64,000 nt of DNA from Aminobacter niigataensis (lineage in GTDB: Bacteria > Pseudomonadota > Alphaproteobacteria > Rhizobiales > Rhizobiaceae), in the NCBI RefSeq assembly GCF_014200015.1, contig NZ_JACHOT010000002.1, positions 558,001-622,000 on the forward strand, in the 5' to 3' direction. Positions 16,782 through 26,375 of the stretch are shown in pieces (the first letter of the stretch is position 1; every line of letters begins with the position of its first letter). The notes beneath the pieces were generated by a model. That model saw only the letters and a program-made list of their open reading frames with translations, searched no databases and was not told the DNA's origin. The position numbers and the translations under genes are program-made.

Positions 16782-17873
16782 ATGGCCCAGATCGATATCC
16801 GCGACGTCCGCAAATCCTATGGAACGACTGCCGTCCTGCACGGCGTGTCGATCGACATTCCCGACGGCGAATTCGTCATTCTCGTAGGCCCCTCCGGCTG
16901 CGGAAAGTCGACGCTGCTGCGCATGATCGCCGGCCTTGAAACCGTTACCGACGGCGACATCCAGATCGGCAGTCGCGTCGTCAACCACGTCGCCCCCAAG
17001 GACCGCGACGTCGCCATGGTGTTCCAGTCCTATGCGCTTTATCCGCATATGACCGTCTACGACAACATGGCCTTTTCTCTGCAACTCGCCCGCATTCCCA
17101 AGGCCGACATCGACACGCGCATTCGCAACGCCGCCGAGATGCTGAGCCTGACGGCACTGCTCCAGCGCTATCCCCGCCAGCTCTCCGGCGGCCAGCGCCA
17201 GCGCGTTGCCATGGGCCGCGCCATCGTGCGCAACCCGCAGGTCTTCCTGTTCGACGAGCCTCTTTCGAACCTCGACGCCAAATTGCGCGTCCAGATGCGC
17301 ACCGAAATCAAGGCCCTGCATCAGCGGCTGAAGACGACCACCGTCTACGTCACCCACGACCAGATCGAGGCAATGACGATGGCCGACAGGATCGTGGTGA
17401 TGCATGACGGGATCGTCGAGCAGATCGGTACGCCGCTCGACCTGTACGACCGCCCGGTCAACCTGTTCGTTGCGGGTTTCATCGGCTCGCCGGCGATGAA
17501 CTTTCTAAGTGGACGCATCGCTGCCGATGGCAGCAAGACCTTCATCACCGATGACGGCTACAAGCTGCCGCTCAAGAACATCCCGGCCGACGGTGCCGGT
17601 CGCCAGGCGATTTACGGCATCCGCCCAGAGCACTTCGTGCTTGGCGGCGCCAATGCCGTCCCGCTCACGGTAGAGGTGATCGAACCGACCGGCTCTGAGA
17701 CCCAGGTTTTCGCCAAATTGGGCGACAACAATGTCGTGGGCGTGTTCCGCGAGCGTATCGACGTGCGGCCGGGGCAGACCATTTCCGTGATCCCCGATCT
17801 GGACCACGTGCATCTGTTCGACGCCGACACCGGTGCACGCCTTGTTGCCCGCAAGGAGGCGCTGGCGGCGTGA
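16782..17873 (+). CDS. ABC transporter ATP-binding protein, MalK/UgpC type
   Basis: A 363-residue ATPase that closes the CUT1 operon. Motifs are Walker A GPSGCGKST, signature LSGGQRQRVAMGRAIVR, Walker B VFLFDEPLSNLDAKLRVQMR and the switch His in YVTHDQIEAMT. A C-terminal TOBE/regulatory part follows (GIRPEHFVLG, VEVIEPTGSETQVFAKLG). The ATG at 16782 follows GAGGGAGAGACAGAAG. The operon ends here, 43 bp before the convergent polysaccharide locus. Confidence 0.92.
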   Translation: MAQIDIRDVRKSYGTTAVLHGVSIDIPDGEFVILVGPSGCGKSTLLRMIAGLETVTDGDIQIGSRVVNHVAPKDRDVAMVFQSYALYPHMTVYDNMAFSLQLARIPKADIDTRIRNAAEMLSLTALLQRYPRQLSGGQRQRVAMGRAIVRNPQVFLFDEPLSNLDAKLRVQMRTEIKALHQRLKTTTVYVTHDQIEAMTMADRIVVMHDGIVEQIGTPLDLYDRPVNLFVAGFIGSPAMNFLSGRIAADGSKTFITDDGYKLPLKNIPADGAGRQAIYGIRPEHFVLGGANAVPLTVEVIEPTGSETQVFAKLGDNNVVGVFRERIDVRPGQTISVIPDLDHVHLFDADTGARLVARKEALAA

Positions 17874-17916
17874 CGCACATGCGCCCGACGATCCCCGGAC
17901 ATGGCGTCGCGAAAGA

Positions 17917-19197
17917 TCAGGTCTCGGTGGCGTTAACCCTTGCCTGGCTTGCATAGGTGCGAATGGCAGCGGCACAAGCATCGAGATAGGCATAGCCATA
18001 TCTCAGATCGGGCTCCAGATAGGCACCCTCGCCCCATTCGTTCCAGGCATTGATGAAAACCAGCCGCTGGTCCGGAGGATTTTTCGTTGTGCGTTGCATG
18101 GCGTGCGTCAGCCATTCCTCGAACAGCCTGGGTGTCGATCCGTGGTAGATCTGGGCGGAACGTGGCTGACGCGCGCTGTTGTCCCATGATGGCATGACGC
18201 CGGGATGGACGACGCCTTGCCCGGTCGGCTTGGCCTTTTCGGCCGTCACGACATCGGCATAGTTTCGAATGCGGCCACCGTCTCTGAAATGCGAGACGGC
18301 CAGGCTGTTTTCGATGTTGGTTGTACGGATTTGGTGCGGCGGAAACTCCGACAGGGCGTCGAAGCCATATTGCTCGTGGCCGGCGAAGTCGAACGCATTT
18401 GTCGCGATCAAATAGATCCCAGGATAGCCCATCCTTTCTATTTCGCCGCGCCAACGCGTGATGGTTGCCTTGAGGTCAGGGAAAAGGCTGGCGCGATAGA
18501 TCGTGAAAACCGGCTTGCCTTCGATCTTCAGATAGCGCTCGTCGCGGAAATATTTGTCGAGGCCGTGAATGACCGCGATATCGTCTTCCGCCGAATGCCT
18601 CTGTGGCATGAGCACATCCTGCTCGCGGCCAGACCAGCGCCGCGACCAGGTCTCGTTGGCCCAGCAGAGGCAGAACGGAAGTTCGAGGCTCGTTGTCTCC
18701 AGATAGTGGTCAAGCGGCCCCTCGAGCAGCCGCGTGCCGCCAAACCAGTAGAAATGGAAACAGAAGGCCGAGATGCCATAGAGCTTGGCAAGTTCGACCT
18801 GCCGTTCCATGACTTCCGGCAAGCGCAGGTCGTAGTAACCAAGTTCCCCCGGCATCCGCGGCTGATAATGGCCTTCGAAGACAGGAAATGCGCGCGCCAC
18901 GTTGCGCCACTCGGTGAACCCCTTGCCCCACCACGCGTCGTTTTCCGCAATCGCATGGTACTGCGGCAGGTAATAGGCAATCAGCCGAACATCGGCCTGC
19001 GGCAGCTTCTCGCCTGAAATCTGCACGTGGTCAGCCTGCGGATAACGTCCCATCGCATTGCCGACGTAGCAATCGTACATGTCGCCCGCCGCAGCGGGAC
19101 GCCCCGTTCCGGGCCGGACGGCACGGCGCAATTTGGCCCACAGCTTGCGCGGCCACGACACCTCCTCGCGCCATGGAGCACTGGCCCGCTCGCTCAT
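17917..19197 (-). CDS. WbsX / GH99-like domain protein of polysaccharide synthesis
   Basis: A 426-residue protein with the WbsX-type domain from about residue 70. Typical blocks are LIAYYLPQYHAIAENDAWWG, GFTEWRNVARAFP, YDLRLPEVMERQVELAKLYG, CLCWANETWSRRW and, near the end, FINAWNEWGEGAYLEPD. Such proteins accompany O-antigen and capsule gene clusters and are treated as glycosyltransferase- or GH99-like. The actual activity is not settled. The ATG at 19197 overlaps the stop of the upstream glycosyltransferase gene (ATGA). It is the last gene of the minus-strand glycan locus. Confidence 0.82.
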   Translation of the reverse strand: MSERASAPWREEVSWPRKLWAKLRRAVRPGTGRPAAAGDMYDCYVGNAMGRYPQADHVQISGEKLPQADVRLIAYYLPQYHAIAENDAWWGKGFTEWRNVARAFPVFEGHYQPRMPGELGYYDLRLPEVMERQVELAKLYGISAFCFHFYWFGGTRLLEGPLDHYLETTSLELPFCLCWANETWSRRWSGREQDVLMPQRHSAEDDIAVIHGLDKYFRDERYLKIEGKPVFTIYRASLFPDLKATITRWRGEIERMGYPGIYLIATNAFDFAGHEQYGFDALSEFPPHQIRTTNIENSLAVSHFRDGGRIRNYADVVTAEKAKPTGQGVVHPGVMPSWDNSARQPRSAQIYHGSTPRLFEEWLTHAMQRTTKNPPDQRLVFINAWNEWGEGAYLEPDLRYGYAYLDACAAAIRTYASQARVNATET

Positions 19198-20036
19198 GAA
19201 TGCCCGCCGGCATTGTCCATCGAGCCGGCGTTGAGGCCGCGCAGGAAGCCCAGAAGCTTGGAACGGCGCACATTGCTGAACAGCACATGGGGTGCCATCA
19301 GCTTGAGCCACGAGCGATGCCGCTCCGCCGGCAGGTCGAGACGCATATGATGCTTGTTCATGACATAGACGAGCGAGCGACCCATGGCCTCGCCCTTGAT
19401 GCGACCGGACTGGGGCGAGCGCGCGCTGGAGCCGCCTTCGGCATGATCGATGATAGACGCAGCAGCGAGACGAAGCTCAACGCCAGCCTGCCGCAGCCGC
19501 AAGCTGAGGTCATCGTCCTCATGGAACAGGAATATGTTCTGGTCGAAGCCGCCGACCTGCTTGAAATGCTTGCGGCGTATGAAGATGCACGCGCCATGCA
19601 GAACCGGTACTTCACAATCGTAGTCGGGCGGCGACCCATGCCAGAAATCGGAGGCCGGCAGCAACCGCGACCAGCGCCTGAAACGGCGCCGCGTGCCTGA
19701 ATAGAAACGCGGATTGAAAGCAGCATCTGGGTAGGAAGCCGCAGCCGACACCAGCGCCTCGATGGCGCCGGGCTCGAACCGAATGTCGGGATTGACGAAC
19801 AGCAGGAATGCTCCGTCGCTTGCAGCCGCACCGACGTTGCAGGCACTGCCATAGCCGACGTTCTCACCTATCTCGACAACCTCAGCGCCGGCAGCAGCAG
19901 CTACCGCAACTGAGTTGTCCGAACTGCCATTGTCGGCAACGATGACATTCACAAAGTCGGGGATGCTGCGAAGAAACGGCTCGAGAACCGAACCGCTGTT
20001 ATAGCTGACGACGATCAGATCGATGTCGAGGTTCAT
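19194..20036 (-). CDS. Family 2 glycosyltransferase (rhamnosyltransferase-like)
   Basis: A 280-residue GT-A-fold transferase. The N-terminus IDLIVVSYNSG, the ADNGSSDNSV nucleotide-binding block, ENVGYGSACNVGA, FVNPDIRFEPGAIEAL (the metal-site region) and the acceptor-site FLFHEDDDLSLRLRQAG match bacterial rhamnosyltransferase-like GT2 enzymes. With the complete dTDP-rhamnose pathway upstream, rhamnose is a sensible donor, but this is inference. It is separated from the upstream fusion gene by 227 bp without a recognisable element. Confidence 0.85.
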   Translation of the reverse strand: MNLDIDLIVVSYNSGSVLEPFLRSIPDFVNVIVADNGSSDNSVAVAAAAGAEVVEIGENVGYGSACNVGAAASDGAFLLFVNPDIRFEPGAIEALVSAAASYPDAAFNPRFYSGTRRRFRRWSRLLPASDFWHGSPPDYDCEVPVLHGACIFIRRKHFKQVGGFDQNIFLFHEDDDLSLRLRQAGVELRLAAASIIDHAEGGSSARSPQSGRIKGEAMGRSLVYVMNKHHMRLDLPAERHRSWLKLMAPHVLFSNVRRSKLLGFLRGLNAGSMDNAGGHS

Positions 20037-20263
20037 GGCATCGTACGCAACATGCGTTGGCGCTCACTAAAATTCAAAGTCGCCATCCCAGAATGAAACC
20101 ATGATTGAGCACCCCTTGCGCATCTTATTCCCGCTAGTCAGCCACGCCCCTCGGCAAGCCGGCCCCCTGAATCATAGGCATCAGGCTTTGATCGGCAATA
20201 CATGTCCGATCACGGTTTCTTCTTGCTGATGAGACGCTGTGATCGAGGAGGCTACTCCCGCAA

Positions 20264-23032
20264 CTAAACTCCAGATAGCCGTCTAAATGCGCGGAGCAAC
20301 CCCCCGGAGACTTTCTTGGGTTCCTGGGCCTCGGTCTCCGGCAAAGAAGTGGGGGCCTCATAAGGCCTCTCCAACCACACGTCCACTTCGGTCCCAAAGA
20401 CCGTCGCACAACGTGGAATGAAGATACCAGCGTCACGCCCGAAACCTCGATACGCGTCGTGTTCTGAAAGATGTGCAAGATAGGTCTTGTTGGACGAGAC
20501 GGCGAACGGCTTCAGAATGCCGCCTGCAGACAGATACTGCGAAAACCCCGCCATCACGCCGGGCCACTCGCGATTGAAAAGATCATCGAGCACGACAACA
20601 CCGTTATTTGAAATCAATTTCTCCGCCAGCCGCAGATCGCTCAGCGTGCACTCCTCCGTATGCCCTCCATCGACGGACAACATTCGCGCGGGCCCGCTTA
20701 TTTTCAATATAGTATCAGCATCAATAATTCTGGAGTCCGCCTTTACTATCTGAAGACCACTAATATCTCCAGTCCATTTTAATACATTACTCTCGAATAT
20801 TTTGGAGTTTCCAAACCCAGAACCATCAACGTTCAAGTGCTGCTCTTCAAACACATCAATCGCATACGTATTCTCTTGTTCGCCGGCACATAGTTTCAGC
20901 AATATGAATAGCTTTCCATGATGCACCCCTATCTCTCCCAGGCTTCCTTTGATGCCCAGATGAGACTGATGTTTGCTTAGCTTATGTATGATCGAGGCAT
21001 CGAACGAATTAAGCCAACCTTCCACTTGCCGTCCGTTCGCCAGATAATTCTCGATTTTCTTTGTCATGCGTTCCTCGAAAAGACTTGCTAGATTCGGTTG
21101 ACGCGTGGCCGGCCGCGCTTGAGGCGGAACCTCCCTGGGCTGGCCGCCTGCTACGACATCATCGGCAAACAGCCTGATGCTATGAGAGGCATCCCTTCCG
21201 CCCTCCGCCGGCTTGCGCGCTACGATAAGTAATTGTGAGTCTCCAAAATGCAGAAGTTGTTCAGACCAATAGCTCAGCACTTCTGCATCTTCGAAACCGA
21301 TCGTCCGGAGCTCATCCAGCAGACGCCAACCGAAGTAACGGAAACATAAGGACCCCGCATTCATGTCCACAGGATTGCCATGGTACTCCGGCTCGAGAAG
21401 GTGATCGATGTTCCCATCCCTTTTCAGCACAGCACGGATCTTGTAGTCATAAACTGTTGATTGAAATGGGACGGTGATCATTAGCGTTCCGCCCGGCGCT
21501 AAGCACCGGAAAAACTCGCGCAGCGCGGCGGCATGATCGGGGACATGCTCCAAAACATCAAACGTTAATATATAATTAAATACATTATCCTCAAAAGAAA
21601 GGCTCTGCACATCTTGATGAATGATGCCCTCAACAACATCGCCAGATTTCTGGCCCGTAGTGAAATATTCGCTTCCGACAGTTTTGGGATACTTAGACCT
21701 AAGCCAATCGTATGTCCGCGTTATTCTTTCCGTAATGTAGATCGATGCGTTGCGGTTCGGCTTAAATTCCTGTTGAAGCAAATGAAGTGACGCACGTACG
21801 CGATTCACTAGGCGGCAGGACAGACAATCGAGATGTTCGCGCCAGTTGGGATAGGTTCTGCCGTCATCCAAGGTTGCCGACGAATACATCCCGCTGACCT
21901 GAAACCCCCCACGATGACCACAACAGGAGCAGACCCCGTCTAGCGTGAAGGCATATTGGCCGAATGGTATTCGGCTGACCTCGGCTTCCCGGCGCCGCGC
22001 AAGAATTGAAGTTAGCTGGGCGCGACTGGAGATGAACTCCTCCAGCGACCGGTGCCGTGCAACCGGCAGATGGGGGCGCACGGCTTCGCCACCCCGCATA
22101 CGCTCGACAGAAATCGCACTGGGCGTGTGAATATTCTGCCCTGCCGCTCCATTCCAACTAAATGCGTAAGGAATGCGCGAGTAATATTCGTGACCATTGC
22201 GATAAACGGCGTCACGATACTCGCTCAAGAGATGATTTAACTCACCAATATTCTTAGTTGTGAACTGTGAACTATGACGAGAGAACACCTCGTAGTCTTC
22301 AATCTTATTCCCACTGAAATGAAAGAAACGAAGTGGCTGACCATTTGCGACCCACTCTTGGTCGAGATAGCGAATCCTCCGCTGCGACAAGTTCCAATAT
22401 GCCGCATTGTATCCAGGATGCCTGAGCGCAACGGTGTGATCGATATAAGCCGGCAAAAGGTCCGCCCATTTCTGATCCACGAACAAACCGCCCGGCAGAT
22501 CGATGACACAGAGGGACTCCAATCGCCTTCCCCACCATGACGCCACCCGCCGCACTTGCGGAGTGTCGCGCAAGGCGCAAAAGCCAAGATTGTAAACCCC
22601 GTAACGCAGAAACTGCCGGTCTTCCATTTCGGCATATTCCGCTGGCTCGAGCACATGCGGAGTCAGCACACAGTTCGCACCCGCCACGAACGCACTTTCC
22701 AACTCTTCGAACCGTCCAGTGACGAAAATGTCCGGATCCAAATACGTGACGATCTGCTCGGGAAATTTATCAAACAAATACAGGAAAACAAACGGCTTAA
22801 TAGATGTATTTAGTTCAGTTATGTTGTATTTTCCAGACATCTCTTTGAGATTTGGGATTCCTAAATCGTCAATTTCAATAATAGTGAAGGGGAATTGATC
22901 CTTGTCAAAATCAGTCAAGTCATCGCAGACCGCTACATAGAATTTGACAGGACCATGGTGCCTCTGCAGGCTTTCGTGCAGAGTCAAAACATAACTGAAG
23001 AAATTTCTTGACGCGATAGTAAAGAATATCAT
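20264..23032 (-). CDS. Three-domain fusion: glycosyltransferase-like + zinc-ribbon methyltransferase + C-terminal methyltransferase
   Basis: A 922-residue protein. Residues 1-290 resemble a nucleotide-sugar transferase (FFTIASRNFFSYVLTLHESL, YLDPDIFVTG with the DPD at 99-101, GGLFVDQKWADLLP). Residues about 365-610 form a SAM methyltransferase with an inserted zinc ribbon (Cys368/Cys371 and Cys403/Cys406) and the FDVLEHVPDH block at 491-500. Residues about 690-880 form a second class-I methyltransferase of Methyltransf_24 type (LGEIGVHHGK at 698-707, SVDGGHTE, VVLDDLF). It starts in an ATGA overlap with the preceding fusion gene. The gene is A+T-richer than the rest of the window. The likely role is adding and methylating terminal sugars of a surface glycan. 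Confidence 0.8.
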   Translation of the reverse strand: MIFFTIASRNFFSYVLTLHESLQRHHGPVKFYVAVCDDLTDFDKDQFPFTIIEIDDLGIPNLKEMSGKYNITELNTSIKPFVFLYLFDKFPEQIVTYLDPDIFVTGRFEELESAFVAGANCVLTPHVLEPAEYAEMEDRQFLRYGVYNLGFCALRDTPQVRRVASWWGRRLESLCVIDLPGGLFVDQKWADLLPAYIDHTVALRHPGYNAAYWNLSQRRIRYLDQEWVANGQPLRFFHFSGNKIEDYEVFSRHSSQFTTKNIGELNHLLSEYRDAVYRNGHEYYSRIPYAFSWNGAAGQNIHTPSAISVERMRGGEAVRPHLPVARHRSLEEFISSRAQLTSILARRREAEVSRIPFGQYAFTLDGVCSCCGHRGGFQVSGMYSSATLDDGRTYPNWREHLDCLSCRLVNRVRASLHLLQQEFKPNRNASIYITERITRTYDWLRSKYPKTVGSEYFTTGQKSGDVVEGIIHQDVQSLSFEDNVFNYILTFDVLEHVPDHAAALREFFRCLAPGGTLMITVPFQSTVYDYKIRAVLKRDGNIDHLLEPEYHGNPVDMNAGSLCFRYFGWRLLDELRTIGFEDAEVLSYWSEQLLHFGDSQLLIVARKPAEGGRDASHSIRLFADDVVAGGQPREVPPQARPATRQPNLASLFEERMTKKIENYLANGRQVEGWLNSFDASIIHKLSKHQSHLGIKGSLGEIGVHHGKLFILLKLCAGEQENTYAIDVFEEQHLNVDGSGFGNSKIFESNVLKWTGDISGLQIVKADSRIIDADTILKISGPARMLSVDGGHTEECTLSDLRLAEKLISNNGVVVLDDLFNREWPGVMAGFSQYLSAGGILKPFAVSSNKTYLAHLSEHDAYRGFGRDAGIFIPRCATVFGTEVDVWLERPYEAPTSLPETEAQEPKKVSGGLLRAFRRLSGV

Positions 23033-25476
23033 CTTCTTGTACCCGGATGAGACAGATCAATATCCACACCACTGACCCCACCACCGGGAAATGCGGAACC
23101 TATTTCTAGAAGAATTTCTCGAATATTCTCGCGCCCCTTGGAGAAACTGTGCTCTTCAGATATCAACGAGTAGCCACCATCGGACAGCTCATTCCAGAGA
23201 CCTTCGTCCGTGTAAAGGCGAACAAGTTGCTCGGCGAGTTCACCCGGCGAATCAGCAATGAGAACCGACTGCCCATGAACTAAGGCCATCCCCTCTGCCG
23301 CTACCTTGGTGACTACGCAAGGCACTCCGTGAGCAAGACTCGTAACTACTTTGCCTTTGGCTCCAGCCCCATACCTAAGAGGCGCCACCATTACGCGAAT
23401 TTGCTCCAATGACTCTGCGAGATCCGATACGTGCCCCACCGCCACATAGCCGGCGTCCTTTCTTGTGCGGATATGCTCTGGCATGTCAGCGCCCATCGCA
23501 TAGAATTTTACTTCGGGTAACCTCTTGCGAACTTCGGGCCATACTTGATCAAGAAAGAATGTCACTGCGTCGGTGTTCGGGCGATGAAGATATCCGCCAA
23601 TAAAACCAATCCCGCTCCGCTCAAGGTAACCGCTCTTTCGGCCAGGCACTCCACGAATTAATGGCACCACCGACACAGGCGTGCCAGGAATTACCTGATT
23701 TAGTAACCGGCGCTCTTCGTGTGACACAACAATAGTTACGTCAGCCAGACGCGCTACGGCAAGCTCCCGTTCGCGCGTGCCTTGCGCACGATTGATAGCC
23801 TTCCGGTCCCCACGCATCCGCGCTTCGCGCTCCTCGCGTATGTGATGTAGATCGACTGTATTGAAGACAATTTTTGCATCGCCGCAATTCCGCCGTACCT
23901 CCTCGATGATCCGTCCACCACAATAGACTCGCGACAGAAACGCGACGTCAATTCGCCCGCCATGCGCGCGCAAAAACTCTTCCACGGACCAATACGCAGG
24001 GGCGCAAATACAATTGACCCCCATCTCTTCCAGATTTTCTCGGTAAGGCGATTCCTCGGTGTATTCCGTATCGGCAAAAAAAATCACCCTGAACCCAAGC
24101 TCTTGGAATATTTGAATGAAATTTACTGCATCGACAGAACCAGAGTCTCGATCTGGCCGCGGATATACGCCGTCGACCATCAGAACCGTCGGCCGCGCAT
24201 CATCAAACCTTAACAAAGCTTGCTGTGCAACAGGGTCAATCTTCGTCCTAGCCCGAGACATGATTCTCATCAGCTTCTGTTTAAGACGTCGGGCACTCGG
24301 GCGCCTAATCTTTAGCGGACCAATCTTGATCCGGCGTCCATCGCTTGGTAAGCGCTCCATATGAATCTCCGAGGGATTGCCTAAAATTGGTGTAAGCGCC
24401 TGAAAAGCTCTTACTTCTTGACGAAGTTTTTCCTCATCGATGCGCGATTGCAATAGCTTTTTCTGTACATCATCAAGAACAACATCAACCTCTTGACGTG
24501 CTGCCAGTACAGTTGCCAACGACTTTTTGCATTGATTTACCTCGTAGTGCATCTCCTCATTTGAGGCCGATATATATTTAAGATCTTTCTTCATATCCAG
24601 ATATGGTAAGTCAAATTTTTCAAATGACGAGTAAAATCCAGGCAACTTAGACTCGTATGAAGCCACCTTCATTAGGGCGTAAGGTCGAAGCAACATAGGC
24701 GCCCTCATCAGTGAAGGCAGGAGCTCAGGTATTTTTAAGTACGGCGCTATGGAATGTCGGTAAATCTTCTTCGCGCCCTTTAGATCAGATGCAAATTTTG
24801 CTTCTATACCCATCGTTGCAGCGACGTCGTTCCATTTGAAAGGCAAGTCGATGCTACCATTGTCCCAAAATGCAAATGGCCGATTGTACGCAGCAGCTAC
24901 CAAGGCAGGATGCATGGCCGCCGAGAGCACGAAGTTCGAGCTGGTAAGCTCGTCAATAAATCGATGAATTTCCTCTATGCTAGGCTTTATATTTGGGCGG
25001 ATGACCAAATCGCAGCCACTTATTTTCTTTAGTTCTTGGTCGGTTCGTTGATCATGGAAATGAGGTATGCAAACCGACCGTCCCTTGAAGTCAGAAACCC
25101 TACCGGGCGAATACAACGCTGGGAGCACGAAGGCCGGGTCGCCTAACGGTACGCTATCCTCAAGGCGTAGTTCGGTGGCCGACAATGGGCCGCGAACACT
25201 AAGGATCAACGCGCGCTCCCGGCCCTTGGCAGAGAGCCCGCCTGGCTGACGTACACCGCATCCCCAAAAGATAGTCTTGGCTTCAGATTCTTCCCCACTT
25301 GGACTATCCATATCGACAAACATGTCATCGATGACACTTCCAATAAGATGTATTGACTTCGCACTCATACCAAGCGGATAGAACACTTCCTCTAAGAGAA
25401 ACTCGGTAAGGTAATCTCCAAAATTTTGGGTACCATTGTCCTTTAGCCAGTAGCTAATTCGAGATGATGTCACCAC
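23029..25476 (-). CDS. Fusion of polysaccharide pyruvyltransferase-like domain, coiled coil and glycosyltransferase
   Basis: An 815-residue protein starting at GTG 25476, with a second in-frame GTG directly after. Residues 1-240 resemble polysaccharide pyruvyltransferases (NGTQNFGDYLTEFLLEE, WGCGVRQPGG, SVRGPLSATEL, GDPAFVLPALY, SAAMHPALVAAAYNRP). Residues about 300-360 are charged and heptad-like, likely a coiled coil. Residues from about 428 form a GT-B glycosyltransferase (SGIGFIGGYLHRPNTDAV, VMVAPLRYGAGAKGKVV, AHGVPCVVTKVAAEGM). It lies 17 bp after rfbD and overlaps the next fusion gene. Base composition is low in GC. It probably builds and pyruvylates part of an extracellular glycan. Confidence 0.8.
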   Translation of the reverse strand: MVTSSRISYWLKDNGTQNFGDYLTEFLLEEVFYPLGMSAKSIHLIGSVIDDMFVDMDSPSGEESEAKTIFWGCGVRQPGGLSAKGRERALILSVRGPLSATELRLEDSVPLGDPAFVLPALYSPGRVSDFKGRSVCIPHFHDQRTDQELKKISGCDLVIRPNIKPSIEEIHRFIDELTSSNFVLSAAMHPALVAAAYNRPFAFWDNGSIDLPFKWNDVAATMGIEAKFASDLKGAKKIYRHSIAPYLKIPELLPSLMRAPMLLRPYALMKVASYESKLPGFYSSFEKFDLPYLDMKKDLKYISASNEEMHYEVNQCKKSLATVLAARQEVDVVLDDVQKKLLQSRIDEEKLRQEVRAFQALTPILGNPSEIHMERLPSDGRRIKIGPLKIRRPSARRLKQKLMRIMSRARTKIDPVAQQALLRFDDARPTVLMVDGVYPRPDRDSGSVDAVNFIQIFQELGFRVIFFADTEYTEESPYRENLEEMGVNCICAPAYWSVEEFLRAHGGRIDVAFLSRVYCGGRIIEEVRRNCGDAKIVFNTVDLHHIREEREARMRGDRKAINRAQGTRERELAVARLADVTIVVSHEERRLLNQVIPGTPVSVVPLIRGVPGRKSGYLERSGIGFIGGYLHRPNTDAVTFFLDQVWPEVRKRLPEVKFYAMGADMPEHIRTRKDAGYVAVGHVSDLAESLEQIRVMVAPLRYGAGAKGKVVTSLAHGVPCVVTKVAAEGMALVHGQSVLIADSPGELAEQLVRLYTDEGLWNELSDGGYSLISEEHSFSKGRENIREILLEIGSAFPGGGVSGVDIDLSHPGTRR

Positions 25477-25493
25477 GCCAATAGCCCAATCAT

Positions 25494-26375
25494 TTATTTG
25501 ATTCCGGCACCAAGTAGATCAACAATTTCCACAACCCTCTCCCGCCAGTCCCCCGCTCTAAATCCGAAATCGCGATCGAAGGCGTCCGAGTTCAGCTCCG
25601 AGTTCGCTGGGCGGGCTGCCTTGGTAGGCCATTGCTCGCTGCTGATTGGCTCGACCACTGCCGATGGCCCTCCAAGCAAGGCACTGGCCGCGAGCACATG
25701 GCTTGCCAGCTCATACCAGCTCGCGCGGCCTTGGCCGGCAAGATGGTAGAGATCTTGCGGGAAGCCACCTCGCTTGCGCCAGATGCTTGCCGCCGCCAAC
25801 AGGCCATCGGCCAGGTCATCGGCGCAGGTCGGATTGCCAAACTGGTCTGCCACCACCTGCAACCGGTCACGTGCAGCAGCCAGGGACAGCATCGTCTTGA
25901 CGAAATTGCGGCCATAGCGGCTGACCACCCAGGCCGTGCGGACCACCATGTGATCCCGATTGCCGGCACGCACCGCCTCTTCGCCGGCGAGCTTGCTGCG
26001 ACCATAGATCGTCTGCGGAGTGGGCCTGTCAGCTTCGACATAAGGCCTGCTCGACCTGCCATCGAAGACGTAGTCCGTGGAAATCTGGACAATCGGAATG
26101 CCGGCAAGCCTGGTCAGTCGTGCCAACTCCGCCGGAGCCTCGGCGTTGATCCTGAAAGCTCTTTCGGGCTCGTCTTCCTGCTGGTCGACCCCTGTGTGGG
26201 CCGCCGCATTGATGACCATGCCGGGCGCGACCGAGTTCAGGACCGGAGCAAACGTCGCCGGGTTTTCGAGGTCGAGATCGGGGCGACCGACCAGCACGAT
26301 CTCCGCCTGCCCCCGTGCCCGCGCTGCGAGCGAGCTTGCCAGCTGTCCTGACGTTCCTGTCACCAGAATTCTCAC
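25494..26375 (-). CDS. rfbD: dTDP-4-dehydrorhamnose reductase
   Basis: A 293-residue short-chain reductase, the last step of dTDP-L-rhamnose synthesis (NADPH-dependent reduction of dTDP-4-keto-rhamnose). Visible are the Rossmann motif [34 protein letters not shown] and the YxxxK pair in [12 protein letters not shown]. The start is a GTG at 26375 that overlaps the rfbB stop (GTGA). An upstream in-frame extension inside rfbB is not part of the family. Confidence 0.93.
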   Translation of the reverse strand: MRILVTGTSGQLASSLAARARGQAEIVLVGRPDLDLENPATFAPVLNSVAPGMVINAAAHTGVDQQEDEPERAFRINAEAPAELARLTRLAGIPIVQISTDYVFDGRSSRPYVEADRPTPQTIYGRSKLAGEEAVRAGNRDHMVVRTAWVVSRYGRNFVKTMLSLAAARDRLQVVADQFGNPTCADDLADGLLAAASIWRKRGGFPQDLYHLAGQGRASWYELASHVLAASALLGGPSAVVEPISSEQWPTKAARPANSELNSDAFDRDFGFRAGDWRERVVEIVDLLGAGIK

